Positions 21,850-32,830 of a stretch of 64,000 nucleotides of DNA are shown one piece after another. The notes under the pieces were generated by a model. It did not search any database and had not been told where the DNA came from. It worked only from the letters and a program-made list of their open reading frames with translations. The translations under genes and the position numbers were made by a program. Each line of letters starts with the position of its first letter. The first letter of the stretch is position 1. The DNA lies in contig OX235263.1 of the NCBI GenBank assembly GCA_944472135.2, positions 24,419,379 to 24,483,378 on the forward strand, given 5' to 3'. Source of the stretch: Trichobilharzia regenti (Eukaryota > Platyhelminthes > Trematoda > Strigeidida > Schistosomatidae).

Positions 21850-22090
21850 CAAAGTCGGTGGTGCAGTGGTAAGATGCAGGCCAATCACGATGCGCATAGT
21901 CCGGCGTTCGATCCTCGGCCGATGACACACTCCTAAACATCATTTAACTGGCAGGAACTCCGGGAAAGAGGATAGGTTTGACGTCAGACTAGAAAGCCGA
22001 GCCCATAGAAAGGAATAACACCATTGCTGCTGAAACTTTGGGACTCAAGCTCGTATCCGTAGGCTTCAACTATAAATCAAAGGAATAAGA
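21850..22090 (+). mobile_element. tRNA-derived SINE with RTE-type tail
   Basis: The head AAGTCGGTGGTGCAGTGGTAAGATGC (A box) with GGCGTTCGATCCTCGG (B box) is followed by a body with ACACTCCTAAACA, GCTGCTGAAACTTTGGGACTCAAGC. The final hairpin is decayed. Confidence 0.65.
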
Positions 22091-22349
22091 ATAAGAAATA
22101 ATGTCATATATGTATGACATTATTTCTAGAACTTCACCAGCCCAAAGCATATCCGGCTTTTTTAGATCTGAGTGTTTCTGGAGACATATTGATGAAGATT
22201 TGGTAGACAGAATCAGTCCTTATAGAAAATGTGATGGAAGTAGGAATAGTAGAAGTTATCTACTTTACAGATAAGAGATATCCTAATGACGAGATTAAGC
22301 ATGTGAAATTATTGTTGTTTTGACAATCATTCGCTTTGGTTCCAACTGG

Positions 22350-22960
22350 GACTTAGGAGTTGAAAAACACATCTCCATTTCATCCTGTTTTCTGAAGTTC
22401 TTTTAAGCTGACTCCACGATTTTCCATAGGCTGTCTGTCATCTCCTCCTCACAATGTCTCCTCTATATCACCCACTGAACACTCACACACATACACACAC
22501 AACTCGTTGTTTCTCATTCGAATTCTATTCGTGCGACGGCCTGCCACTTGATATTGCTCAACGGGTCTCATCATTGTGTTTCTGATCCATTTCCGTCTCC
22601 TTAGGAATATTTGCTGGTCAATAGGTTGTTGGTTGGTTCATTACACTGTGGAATTCCTTGTTGTTAATCTTCTCTGGCTGGTCGTTTGATCGTTAGTATG
22701 GATAGAAGGTGGTGGTTGGTAAAAGTCTTAAACCTGTTGAATTCGCATGCCAACTGTCTGAACTATATAGAAGCACTGACTGATTTGTCATTAGTGTTTA
22801 AAATCTTAATACTTAGCACAGCAGATTTCCATAGTGATTTCAGATTAATGAAGCTGTGATTTGTATTTCCGATCCTGGAAGCTTTGTTACGTTTTTTTTC
22901 GAACGAAAATTGAGCGATAAATGATGACTGAAAGTGAAATTGAAATGAGTATTCTTGGGC
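22350..22960 (-). mobile_element. RTE-type LINE 3' region
   Basis: Minus strand: remnants of the IRIF-TNDKSV block (22800-22763), the RRRWIRNTMMRPVEQYQVAG-like block (22600-22540) and the 3' end GGAGTCAGCTTAAAAGAACTTC. The order is the same as in the copy at 39940-40737. Multiple stops. Confidence 0.6.
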
Positions 22961-23029
22961 TGCTGTCTTCGAATTTCTCGTTCGCTTATATCTACGAGGC
23001 TTAGAGACTCGCAAACCACTGGAATACTC

Positions 23030-23280
23030 AGTAATTGTTGTGCATTGGTAGAACAGCGGCACAGTGCTCAGCAACTGCACAGGTACTTTGGGGTTCCATC
23101 CCCGGCCACTGATGCACTCCTTTACCTCTCTAACCCAGTATTAAGTCTGGTAGAAAGGGAAGGTCGGGTATGAGGCTAGCAACCACATCTCGTAAAAGTA
23201 ATCACCACCTCTACAGATACTTCAAGCCTCTAGCTTGAAGCCTAATGTTCCACGTAAAGAACGTAAAGAAATAAAGAAAA
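23030..23280 (+). mobile_element. tRNA-derived SINE with RTE-type tail
   Basis: A-box-like TTGGTAGAACAGCGGCACAGTG, B box GGGGTTCCATCCCCGG, body GGTCGGGTATGAGGCTAGCAACCACATC, tail CTTGAAGCCTAATGTTCCACGTAAAGAACG. The tail hairpin TGTTCC...GAACG matches the RTE LINE 3' end. Confidence 0.7.
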
Positions 23281-23284
23281 ATTT

Positions 23285-24180
23285 TCATTCTTGTAGTACA
23301 TCAGATTTTCATATCGCACCTGCAGTACTAATGTATTACATAAATAACAGTCTACAAACTGACGACTATCTCAAATAATTCACCCTCCTATTTGAATTTA
23401 TTACACAAACTAAAATGTATTTTCTCTTCGATAAAGCAGGAGAGACCAAATTTGCTATATACGATGCCGTCACTCCCCCTTTTTATAGGTTCTCATCATC
23501 TGTAGACCACTTCAAAATTACAATCGCCATAAAAAAGTGAAAATAGCATCCTTCAATGTCAGAAAGTTAATATAGAGAAAATGTTATAAAAAGTTAAGGC
23601 ATACGAAATCTTGTAAGCATTACAATTTTTAGTTCATGCTACCATCAGTTTATATACCTTTTAAAAAATAGGAAAAAAAAGGGGGTAGGGGAAGAGAAAA
23701 CAGAAAAATCCAATAGACTCAAGAAGGTTATATAGTTTATTAGATTGAGATTTGCTCGCTGAGGTGATATCACTAGTGTGAAAATGATCAAATGATTAAT
23801 CAATCGTCAAAATGCAGTTACCAATAGAATGCGAAAATCATCAAATTTGATTTCTGTATGCATAAGTTTAGTTTGGAATATGTTTGTTTGCAATTGCTTC
23901 AGCAGTAAATCGTAGGCAATTTGATGTTCTTTATATATTTAATATTTTCAGTAGTTTGAAAATATCAGCGAAATGACGTGTATCCATCTACAAGGTGTTT
24001 TGTGACTGTACTTTGTGAATATCTACTTCGTTTCAAGCGTAATTTTCTTAGGATATTGCTCAGAAAACCGGATAGAAGCCCCCTTCTTTTTTTTACCCTC
24101 CTAATGTACTTGCACCACCAAGTGCCTGTAAATTTATAAATACAGTTGTTAATGAAATCAGTAGGTTATCTTGATATAAG
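23285..24180. other. AT-rich intronic stretch without recognised gene
   Basis: I saw no coding similarity, tRNA-like head or tandem array. A purine run lies at 23668-23704. Confidence 0.35.
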
Positions 24181-24184
24181 AATT

Positions 24185-24960
24185 GAACCTGTGCACTATG
24201 GTAGAGTATAATCCCATTGTGGGTAAAAATTCATTTTGACAAGGTCTAACAGTGTTATAGAGTAATATTTACTGATGGCCACGTTTTAAGCACATTTTAT
24301 TGCTCACAATCATATCAAGTTGCGTGAGTATCTTGGTGATATTATGAGCAATAAACTGTACTCGAAACTTCAATAGTAAACATTACTGTACTGCAGGTTA
24401 TTTACCCAGTTTAGTTTGGTTTATTGAGTATGTAGTGCTGTATAGTGTTCCTAGATTAGCTGCAAGGAAGCATCTTTTTACTGATGATTTCATTCTCTTT
24501 TCAATCTTCTGTGATATCGCTTCTCCTTCAGATGGTAGACAAATAAGCACTTTCTTCTTTTCAAAGGTCTTGTGTTTCATTTTCCTGTCGTTTACTTGGC
24601 TATAATTTAAGATTAACCCCTCTGAATATCCATTATCCCTTAGGTATTTCTATCTTCCAGGTTTTTGGTTAAAGACAGATTCGTGGCTATGTCGTATAGA
24701 GTGTCTTCACTATTCCACGCCTAAAGCTGATAGGACAGAAGGTGTTATAGTGAAGATATCGTGTGGTCTAAGTTTCTTTTTCTCATAGATCAACTCTCTT
24801 CTTGACACATTAGGATACAGGAAATTGAACCCCATCGCGTTGTGTGTTCGTATTCCACAGTGAATTTTTAATGTTAGCATGGATCTCATTGAGATAGCCA
24901 AATAATGCATGCTACGTGATTCATTTTGCAAAATTTATAATCTTTCTTATTCTTTTCGAT
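24185..24960 (-). mobile_element. Penelope-like element remnant with fused inverted tips
   Basis: At 24190-24395 two tips of the same PLE family as 15336-16617 meet head to head (TTTTAAGCACATTTTATTGCTCACAATC and GATATTATGAGCAATAAACTG). The minus strand from 24960 to 24400 then gives a PLE linker: KKKVLICLPSEGEAISQKIEKRMKS, VKRCFLAANLGTLYSTTYSINQTKLGK. No RT or intact nuclease is left. Confidence 0.6.
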
Positions 24961-25468
24961 GATTCATTTTCATGAGCTGTACAATAATTGCAATTATATT
25001 TAACAAAGAAATGTCTAGACCAATCAGATACTGGTAAACTTTGTCCTTGAAAAATTGTATTACATAATGTAAGGTGTAATCTAGAAGGGATGACTAATTG
25101 TAAGTTAGAAAAGAGACAGAAGTTGGCATGACTTAATAAGTGTGAGATAATGACTAATCAATAAGCTCATTATTATTCCCATCATCCACATTTTATTACC
25201 ATTTTATTACTATGAGTTTCCAGACCGTTGGTGTTACGAACTTCCTGGAATAATTCGGGCGCCGAGTCAGATCGATTCATTATAAATCATTTAAACTAAT
25301 CCCAGTGGGTCAAGAAAATCAAAACAAGATTTTTTTGAACGTTTCACTGTGTAAGCTGCCACAGCTTCTTCAGCAGATTTATTCAGATTTTTACTAATCA
25401 TCAAAATATATAGTCAGTTTACTTGAAGGTCATTTGTCCATGGAAATTTTTACCAATAGAAGGTCAGA

Positions 25469-25687
25469 GTGAATGAACATAGAGTATACACGAAACGTCC
25501 ACCTAGAAATGAAGTAGAATTAAAAAGTTTAGAAAAAAGATCGGCTATAGCAATGCATGAGATAGACAGCGGACATAAGATTGATTTCGACAATGTCGAA
25601 ATTCTTGGAAGAGGATTTCATTCACAAAAAGAAAGATTCACTTCTGAAGCCTTGCACATTTTTAACCACATCGAATGCAGTGAATAG
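25469..25687 (+). pseudogene. PLE GIY-YIG C-terminal remnant
   Basis: A 72-codon open stretch reads RSAIAMHEIDSGHKIDFDNVEILGRG, then RFTSEALHIF. This is the second half of the PLE nuclease (the H-x9-HxIDFDxVxI block). The Y-I-G start is absent. Its other half has been replaced by the inverted arm. Confidence 0.7.
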
Positions 25688-26024
25688 GAAAGACGGGATA
25701 GACTTATCACCTCTATATTGGCAAACTCTTATGAAGCAAGACAGATGAAAAAACAACAAACACTCTATGAGCCTCCATGAACTTTTAAAAAATGTAGTAA
25801 CATGTATTTTCCATATGACAAATAACATACATACACACACACTCATGCAAAACTAATCTTTACAATTCAACTATAGAAGAGTAAAGACAACAACAATTTG
25901 ACATTAGTCATTACAAATATATATGAGGACTGGCTTACATATTTCTATTGGTAAAAATGTCCATGGACAAATGACCTTCAAGTAAACTGACTATATATTT
26001 TGATGATTAGTAAAAATCTGAATG

Positions 26025-26072
26025 AATCTGCTGAAGAAGCTGTGGCAGCTTACACAGTGAAACGTTCAAAAA
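26025..26072 (+). ncRNA. Hammerhead-like motif in PLE arm
   Basis: CTGAAGA at 26031-26037, then a hairpin using CTGTG (26040-26044) and CACAG (26053-26057) with an A-T pair next to the core and one bulged G, then GAAA 26059-26062 and CGTTC. AACGTT is a palindrome, as expected for a ribozyme that works as a dimer with shared stem III. Stem I is not evident. The inverted arm at 25341-25371 carries the reverse complement. Confidence 0.45.
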
Positions 26073-26276
26073 AATCTTGTTTTGATTTTCTTAACACCCT
26101 GGGATTAATTAAAATAATTTATAATCACTCTATTACTGTTTATTAATAAAATTTCTTCATACAGATTTTATACAAAAAACACTTTATCGCCTTTCCGCTA
26201 GTTCCTGTCCATTCTACACGAGCTTATTGATTAGTCATTGCCTCACACTTATTACGTCATGCCAACTTCTGTCTCC

Positions 26277-26748
26277 CTTACAGGGTTGGTTAAGAAGAAG
26301 ATATCATTCAAAATTTCAAACACAAGAAAACAAAACATGAATAATAAACTAGTAGAACTTGGAGTTGTCTGTCGATTACGAATCCACGACACTCAACATA
26401 ACTGTCTTCACATGACCAATTCAAGTCATAAATACACATAGATAAAGCAAAACTATCTAGCTTATCCAAGTATTGGTTTGTAGGGATTTGGTTGATTGGT
26501 TGCAGGGTTTCATCATGTGCTGACGTCAGATGGAGAACCATTAGAAAACCTGTAGGGAGTACTGGACAGCTGTTTCCTCCGTCATAGTTTGGGACTCTTC
26601 AGCAGTACCCACCCGCCGGGGTTCGAACCCAGGACCTTCTGTTTACAAGACGAGTTAGCTCGTATACCATTAAGCCACTGGGACCCGATCCAACGGCCCA
26701 TGAATTTTAACTTCTGCCAATTCACAACATAGCGCCACCCCTAGCCAA
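26277..26748 (-). mobile_element. Hammerhead SINE, 472 bp, with target duplication
   Basis: The insertion splits the right arm of the PLE. TGTCTCC at 26270-26276 is repeated at 26749-26755. Minus strand: tRNA-like head (GTGGCTTAATGGTATACGAG, B box GGGTTCGAACCCC), then the ribozyme (26559-26608), then the common tail, then a 230 bp extension shared with 38576-38800. Stem I (CAGTAC/GTACTG) and core boxes are perfect. GGAG is inserted between stem II and GAAA. Confidence 0.75.
26559..26608 (-). ncRNA. Hammerhead ribozyme, GGAG-insert subfamily
   Basis: Minus-strand order: stem I GTACTG (26608-26603), CTGAAGA (26602-26596), stem II GTC...GAC, an extra GGAG, GAAA, the palindrome ACAGCTGT (26573-26566), C17 at 26565, then CAGTAC. 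The same 4-base insert is in the copy at 38858-38905. An insert at the stem II/GAAA junction should disturb the catalytic core. Confidence 0.6.
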
Positions 26749-26954
26749 TGTCTCCTTTCTAACTTACAATCAGTCATCCCTTCTAGATTACACCTTACAT
26801 CATGTAATACAATTCTTTTCAAGGACAAAGTTTTCCAATTTCTGATTGGTCTAAACATTTTTTCCTTATTTTGTCAAAATTTATCGAGACAACAATGTTG
26901 ATTTTCAGTTCTATTTTATTTTGTTATTTTTTCTTTTCATTTTCGTGTCAACAG

Positions 26955-27781
26955 ATTTCTCATTGAAACAAAAAACCTTAAAATGGAAGTCGAAATCATC
27001 AGAAATTTTAAAACAAAATTTGATAAAACAACTTAAAACATCTTCTCACAGAAATTGTAAAAGTTCACTATGCTTGAATAAATCATTACAGTCAAGCAGT
27101 AGAAATGTGTCAATCAGACATAGTAAATGCATAGAAAGTAATGCTAATAATGAAATGATTCAGTCAACTGATTTCAATTCAGATCACGATACAATGAGTA
27201 ATCATAGTTATCACTGTAAGTCACCATCATCATCGTCACCATCTCAATCGTCATCATTACCTGATGACGCTAGTGAATTGGAACAACGTCGATGGAAAAT
27301 GCAAGTTAAGACATATTTAAATGCAGCTGCTCAGGCAGAACAATTAATTCGTAGTAAATATTCACCAACAACACAGCCAAGAACAACAACAACACCGCCA
27401 ACAACAACAACAACAATAACAGAACAATTTAAATCATGGTTAGCTGGTGTGAATGCTAGTAGTAATGCAAAACTACGTAATCGAAATAAGCAAGACAAAC
27501 AGAGTAAAAAATATATCAAGGAAAATACGAACAATAATGAGGAAATTTTAATAGATGTATCCGATGGAACAAAATTCCCTAACATGAAACAGAGTAAACA
27601 GCATAGTCATATAAATAATGTCTGGGACTCTCAATTTCAGGCATCTACAAATAATAATAATGTTGATACAGAAGAAGGAGAAGACGGCGACGACGACGAT
27701 GACGAGGAAGCAAGCGACATAAAAGCTAATAAAGATGGCGATGATTCGAATGAACCTTTAAATTTTTGGGATGATTATCAA
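26955..27781 (+). CDS. Host gene exon 2 (Ser/Asn-rich, acidic tract)
   Basis: The acceptor is TTTCGTGTCAACAG at 26954; the donor CAA|GTGAGT starts at 27782. It is open for 827 bases: phase 1 in, phase 0 out. The segment begins DFSLKQKTLKWKS (first Asp shared with exon 1), then a Ser-rich part (SPSSSSPSQSSSLPDD), then ELEQRRWKMQVKTYLNAAAQAEQLI, which looks helical, and a Thr/Pro run (TTTTPPTTTTT). Next come FKSWLAGVNAS and a run of Asp/Glu at about residues 250-265 of the exon (EEGEDGDDDDDEE), ending PLNFWDDYQ. It is the largest host exon here. No enzyme motif was seen; a scaffold or regulatory protein is possible, but that is a guess. Confidence 0.75.
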
Positions 27782-27869
27782 GTGAGTTTTATTTTTTGGT
27801 AGATTTCCACTTTTCCTTTGATTCATTGAGAACCGACATATTGGCTCCTAGTGCGCAAACGCTTCGAAG

Positions 27870-28260
27870 ATGTTGGAGGAACTGACTTCAAGTAATCTGG
27901 TGGATGGTGACTAGCAGTGATAAGTTCCAGGATGTGAATTTCGTCTTGTTTTGGACTCGTCAACTGGATAAACCTGCAATTCAACGTGAGCAGCGATGGT
28001 GTTCTCAATGAGACTCGAACCTAGTACCCTTCGTTATCCACTCGAACACTTGGGCTACAGTGGCCAGCTCTTGTGCGACTGGTATCAGATATGATTTGTT
28101 TAAGTGAATTTTGCTAATGCTTTGGTGTTTGAAATAAAAGCTACTAGGTTCCAGTCTCAATGACAACACCATCACTCACTGAAGAATGCAGGCACATCCA
28201 GTTGACCAGTTCTGGATGCGAAGGAGTGTGTATCTAGGATTTTATCAATGCTAGACGCCA
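27870..28260. mobile_element. Two decayed Sm-alpha-type SINE copies, inverted pair
   Basis: The minus-strand copy (27895-28085) has TTGACGAGTCC, AAGACGAAATTC, TCCTGGAA with core C3 changed to T. A plus-strand piece (28130-28230) repeats TTCCAGTCTCAATGACAACACCATC...GCACATCCAGTTGACCAG. Neither core is intact. Confidence 0.6.
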
Positions 28261-29143
28261 TTTACCAAATTACTTGATGTTGTTCCTCAGAAATCGTCGG
28301 AAAGTTGGTACTACGAGCCCATATGCCAACAGAGGCTGAACACATGTCCGTTCACAATCAAACAACAAGAAAATCAAGGACGACTTACAAAGAAAGTATA
28401 GTTAATATTGTTCATGAAGAAGGCTGGTGTACTTCTCATCGACACGAAAATAACATTGTGATGTGACTGAAATGTATTTTTTATTCATATGTGACACTTT
28501 AATAAATGCATTTCATTCAAAGTTATTGGGGCTTTTTTTTAACATTCACTGAAATATACCTTCAATATAATAATTGTATAATCACCAGTAGTAAATAGTA
28601 GTGATCACTTTTTTGAAATTTAATGTTGAACGTAAAACATGAGTTGTGCTCACAATTTATTTGATTAAATGAAATTTTGATAACTAAGAAGAATAGGATG
28701 ACCCAGTAGAATCACGTAAAATACAAACAAGTTAGTAGAATTAGCTAGAAATGTAGAAATTGTAAAAATTAACAAAAACAAAAGATAGTTAGTTACAAGC
28801 GTGGAGGGGAAAACATCGTTTCTAAAAAACTTAATACATATTATGTAGTGGGTGGCCATGGGAAAGGAAGGTGCTGTACAAATTCCTTTTGAACTGACGC
28901 ACAGATTTGGCTTGTTCAGATGAATTCCGATTGCCTCTGCTATGTGTAAAAGTCGTACTCGGAGACCACGTGATGACAGGTTGGGTGATATACGATAAAT
29001 TAATTTAAAAGCTTTGTTAGAGTCGACTTGATGTTCAGCCAGTATCGACGAAATGAGTTAGTATTGAACTGTGTATGGCTTTATTCGGACCTTTGCCGAG
29101 CGAAGATGGGAGGTGTTCTGAAATTTGACGATGAACTAGCCTT

Positions 29144-30535
29144 CTTTATTCACCAATGTACTACCTTTGATGGAAATAATTGATTACATAGGTAGTGATT
29201 TGATAAAACAGTGTACAGACATTGACATTTCTGTGTGTTCCCTAAATGAACTTCTTCTAAGGCGTTAAATGAACGTGAACTTCCTGTTCGATAAGGAAAT
29301 TTATAGATAGTTAGATGGTGTTCCCATGGGATCAACTCTAGGCTCAATCGTAACAGTTTTTCTTTTTGCTGACAAAACTAGATAATGGTCCCCTTAAAGA
29401 TGTAATATATATACTCTCGATTTCTATTGTCGATATATGTCGATGATAGATTTGTAGTTCTTAATAAAGAAAGTGAGATTGATGACATACTGGATGAATT
29501 TAATCAGACACATTCTGGCATAAGGTTCACTGTGCGTCGGTGGCACAGTGGTTAGGACTCTCGCCGACCATGCACATGGTCCGGGGTTCGAGCCCGCACC
29601 GACGCACACCTGATATCTATGGTCGGCCTGCAAAATTTGGGATACCGATATCCATGCTGAAAATTCCATACTTGTACCGAAAATACAGTGTGGAATCAAG
29701 CTGTAAATCAAAAATAAAAAATAAAGAAGAAGAAGAAAATGACTATATCACCTTTTTTGGACGTCCTAATGACTAAATGAACAGATGGAACGATATGTAG
29801 ACATTTCCGCGGAAAACCTACTTCCACTGGACAACTACAATAAAAACGTTATCTGGTTAGATGTCTGGTTCGCCGGACTAGCTAGAGTTATCTATTCAAA
29901 TGAGATACTAAACGAAGAACTCGGTAATATTCGTGATCTACAAAGTAGAAACCGGCATCCAACTAAATTCTTCAATAAACATATGAATGCAGTAAGTAAA
30001 AGATCAAAGATGCCCACTGTTCCTAAAAAATCAGTCTTTATGAGATTATAATCCACGAGGGATTTTAATAGTGAGATCTTATCACAACATCTGATAACGG
30101 CCTTCAAAAGGACCTTCAACTCAACTAAGCTATGAAGTATATTCACCAGCTAACCAATACTTAGTTCAAGAAATAGAGACAGACTGCCATGTTTCGCCTA
30201 TTCCATGTGTATTCATCAGTTTAACTGCTTGTGAGGTGGAGCTAGTTACATAGGGCGTACGATCAGTCAAGTTCTTCTGAACACCTCCCATCTCGGTTCA
30301 CATAAAGCTATTCGCAGTCGATACTGGCTGAACATCAAGTCGACTCTAACAAAGCTTTTAAACCTATCTGTCGTATATCACCCAAATGCGCTACACATGG
30401 TCTCCGAGTACGACTTTCACATACAGCAGAGGCAATCGAAATTCATCTGAACAAGCCAAATCTATGTGTCAGTTCGAAAGGAATTTGTACAGCGCCTTTC
30501 TTTTCCATGGCCATCAACTACACAATATGTATTAA
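29144..30535 (+). pseudogene. PLE reverse transcriptase and nuclease remnant
   Basis: In shifting frames: LDGVPMGSTLGSIVTVFLF (RT motif B region, 29315-29375), then a decayed FYCRYMS (motif C Y-x-DD lost), DDILDEFNQTHSGIRF, a SINE insertion, then FLDVLM-like remnants and ICRHFRGKPTSTGQL. At 29785-30051 ILNEELGNIRDLQSRNRHPTKF and MNAVSKRSKMPTVPKKS form the linker. The nuclease follows with YIGRT decayed to VT-GVR and ends in LNKPNLCVSSKGICTAPF. Many stops are present. Confidence 0.7.
29529..29738 (+). mobile_element. SINE-C nested in PLE
   Basis: TGCGTCGGTGGCACAGTGGTTAG (A box), GGGGTTCGAGCCC (B box), GGTCGGCCTGCAAAATTTGGG, A-rich end with AATAAAGAAGAAG. The PLE reading resumes at AAAATGACTATATCACC, so the insertion point lies between the codons for FTV and END. 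Confidence 0.8.
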
Positions 30536-30536
30536 G

Positions 30537-31109
30537 GTGAGCAATATTGAGGTCAGGTGTTGGTCGAGTGCTAGGAAAGGAGGAGGGGAAATCAATCGAC
30601 GAGGCTGTGAAATTACATCGACTGAGATGGTTAGGAGATGCGTTACGTATGCCTAGTCATTGCTTTCCTCGACGGGCAATGTTAGCTGATATAGGATCAG
30701 GCTAGAAAAGAGCTAGGGGCAGTCAAACCGAAACCAACGTGGCTTCATCAGTCAATGAAATCTACGACAGTTAGTTTAAGTCACGTAGGAAGGTGTAGAC
30801 TGCTGTCTGGTTAGGGTCCTCGGGACGGTAAAAATCAATGGCTGGAAACAATTGGTGATATGGGTCAAAATCGTTCTCAATGGCTGGCACAGATGCATCC
30901 ACTCCTTGTGACTTATGATTTCCAATGAAACTGTTTTGTTCTTCGTTATTACTATTCATTTGTCTCACACCTCTGTTTACTGTCTTTATCATGCATTTCT
31001 TCTACTTCCTTCTGTTGGTTTGTGTGCTACATGGAGGGAGTGTGGCGACTTGAACTGTTGCACATCGGTGCTAAGTTCTATGTTGGAAACAGAACGAACA
31101 AATGAACAG
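30537..31109 (+). mobile_element. LINE-A 3' fragment nested in PLE
   Basis: Left flank AATATGTATTAAG (30524-30536) and right flank AATATATTAAG (31110-31120) look like a target duplication that has lost two bases on one side. Remnants: VSNIEVR, RLRWLGDALRMPSHCF-like, QWLETIGDMGQNRSQWLAQM. The end is CTATGTTGGAAACAGAACGAAC, a decayed CAGA tail. Confidence 0.75.
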
Positions 31110-31309
31110 AATATATTAAGTTTTTAGAAACGATGTTTTCCCCTCCACGCTTGTAACTTTTGTATCTTTTGACTTTGTTAATTTTTACAATTTCTACATT
31201 TCTAGCTAATTCTACTAACTTGTTTGTATTTTACGTGATTCTTCTGAGTCATCCTATTCTTCTTAGTCATTATCCCTGTTTTACAGAATTCTTGATTACG
31301 TGATCACTT

Positions 31310-31655
31310 ATTGCTAACGCCTAAGAATCAACTTATATCTTGAATTTCGTAACTAATCAATTTTCACTCCTCCTTTAAAACTTTGATATCTTGTTACTAA
31401 CATCTATTAGTTAATTGTTTTGATGACGTTTAACCTGTTAATTTCACCACGCCCCTCCCCTATGTCCATAACTGATTAAGTAAAATAATCACTTGTTTGG
31501 CGAACAAAATTTTGATTTAAAAAACTGTATATTAGTTTAGAGTTAGCCAGCAAGCCCAATGATGAGGAACTAATTGAAAAGTAATGCATATTACTTCGTT
31601 CAATCTATTGTTTTTACTAAATGCATAAATGGAAATCTGGAATTTACAAAATGAA
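31310..31655. other. PLE 3' flank and unassigned DNA
   Basis: 31265-31390 is also present at 49250-49360, so it belongs to the PLE 3' noncoding part. Nothing was recognised in the rest. Confidence 0.4.
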
Positions 31656-31659
31656 ATTT

Positions 31660-31790
31660 CATCATGACCTGACATCAGTTAGAGAACCATTATAAAGCCA
31701 ACTGGGAGTACTGGATAGCTGTTTCGTCATAGTTTAGGATTCTTCCCTAGTGAGCACCCACTAGTTTTCGAACCTAGGACCTTAATATAT
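31660..31790 (-). mobile_element. Hammerhead SINE fragment
   Basis: On the minus strand the tail and ribozyme region read AAGAATCCTAAACTATGACGAAACAGCTATCCAGTACTCC. CTGAAGA has decayed to GGGAAGA, so it is inactive. The head is truncated. Confidence 0.5.
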
Positions 31791-31794
31791 AAGC

Positions 31795-32320
31795 ATGGTC
31801 GTAATACTCTTGAGACTATTTCAACTCATCGTTTTATAAGCATATATATATATAGCTTATTCTTATCTCTGTTTCCCATAAAAGATATGAAACGACTGAA
31901 GGTAGTTGTGAGTAGACTTCGGTCTTCCTTTCAAAATGCTCTCATATAACCATACGTTCATAGCCTGTACGAAGTTAATCTTATTCTCTGCTTTAATGTG
32001 GCAACAGTGTGCCTCACAAAAGTGAAAGGGTGTATGTGAACGTCTTATGGCTAACAACTGGGCTGGTGGAAATGCAGGTCTACCTACATAGGGGAGCTAG
32101 GCAACTCTGATCTCAATCCTGAAGTGGACATGATTTACAGAATCTGAGAGGATTGAATGGCATATAATTCTATTTTGGTCACCGGAAACCATAGGAACTC
32201 AGCTCTTATTGCTGCTCCACTGTCTTGTGGATCAGACTTCAAGTCAAGAGTTTTATCTATGTGTGACTGTCATCAGTCTTGTTCGTGACATGATCACATT
32301 TATTACTCTGAAATCCATGT
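31795..32320. other. Unassigned intronic DNA
   Basis: A short (TA)n lies at 31841-31854. No feature was recognised. Confidence 0.3.
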
Positions 32321-32830
32321 AGAAATCCACTAAACTCAGCATAAAGAACAAGATTCAGATTTCCAGCACTAATGTTAAGTGGAGTCAGTGTTGTTCTATA
32401 TGGTTCAAAGACATGACGTGCACGTCACAGAAAGCACTTCAAACCGGCTTCATACTATGTTTGATCAAGAGCTATCCACTTCGTTTCATATTGAAGATCA
32501 AATGACCTGTTAGGAAGGATTAACACACAAAGAACTCTGCAGTGCTACGAACCAATCAACATTCTGTCACCTAAAAGATATTCCAAAGGGAATGGAAATG
32601 GATGAGGCATACTCGGTGAAGTGGTCGTTGCCCATCAGGGCAACTTAACGGCAAGTTGAGTAGGTATGGGTTTGAGGGTGCCACAGAAGAGATCGTATGA
32701 AAAAGAGATGAGAGCTTATAGTCAATCGAGGAACTAGCTGAAGAGGACTGCTGAGAACAGGGTGAAATGGTAATGTTTTGTTGAAGTCTTCTATGTTCCA
32801 CTTGGAACCTAAAAGAATAATAAATAATGA
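32320..32830 (+). mobile_element. RTE-type LINE 3' end, degenerate
   Basis: Remnants of LSIKNKIQISSTNVKWSQCCSIWFKD align with the LRIKNKIRIFNSNVKSVLLYGSE block of better copies. The 3' end reads GAAGTCTTCTATGTTCCACTTGGAACC and then AATAATAAATAATG, the family hairpin and TAA-type tail. Confidence 0.55.

Larger units (their letters stand above)
25012..26860 (+). mobile_element. Penelope-like element with about 450 bp inverted arms
   Basis: The left arm 25012-25461 pairs with a right arm starting at 25941 and ending near 26860; the right arm is interrupted by a SINE at 26277-26748. Subtracting the insert gives a single symmetry axis near 25701, so both inner (25273-25461) and outer (25012-25190) segments belong to one palindrome. 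A short stretch in the middle of each arm (about 80 bp) has diverged. The core encodes a nuclease remnant. Confidence 0.75.
2838..26954 (+). other. Intron 1 of host gene (24.1 kb)
   Basis: It runs from the GTAAGT donor at 2838 to the CAACAG acceptor ending at 26954, phase 1. It is filled almost entirely by SINEs, PLE, RTE and SR1 fragments listed separately, with microsatellites between them. Introns of this size are common in schistosome genes. Confidence 0.6.
28677..31310 (+). mobile_element. Penelope-like element with inverted 3' arms and two nested insertions
   Basis: The minus-oriented left arm (about 28677-29137) is the reverse complement of the element's own 3' end (30262-30536 plus 31110-31300). 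Between them the plus strand encodes a decayed RT and nuclease. A SINE-C sits at 29529-29738 and a LINE-A fragment at 30537-31109, both inside PLE sequence. The copy at 46500-49350 is the same family without the left arm. Confidence 0.75.

Noticed and set aside
26670..26858. Minus-strand open frame across SINE and PLE arm
   Set aside because: It crosses the insertion boundary at 26748, so it is a chance fusion of two repeats.
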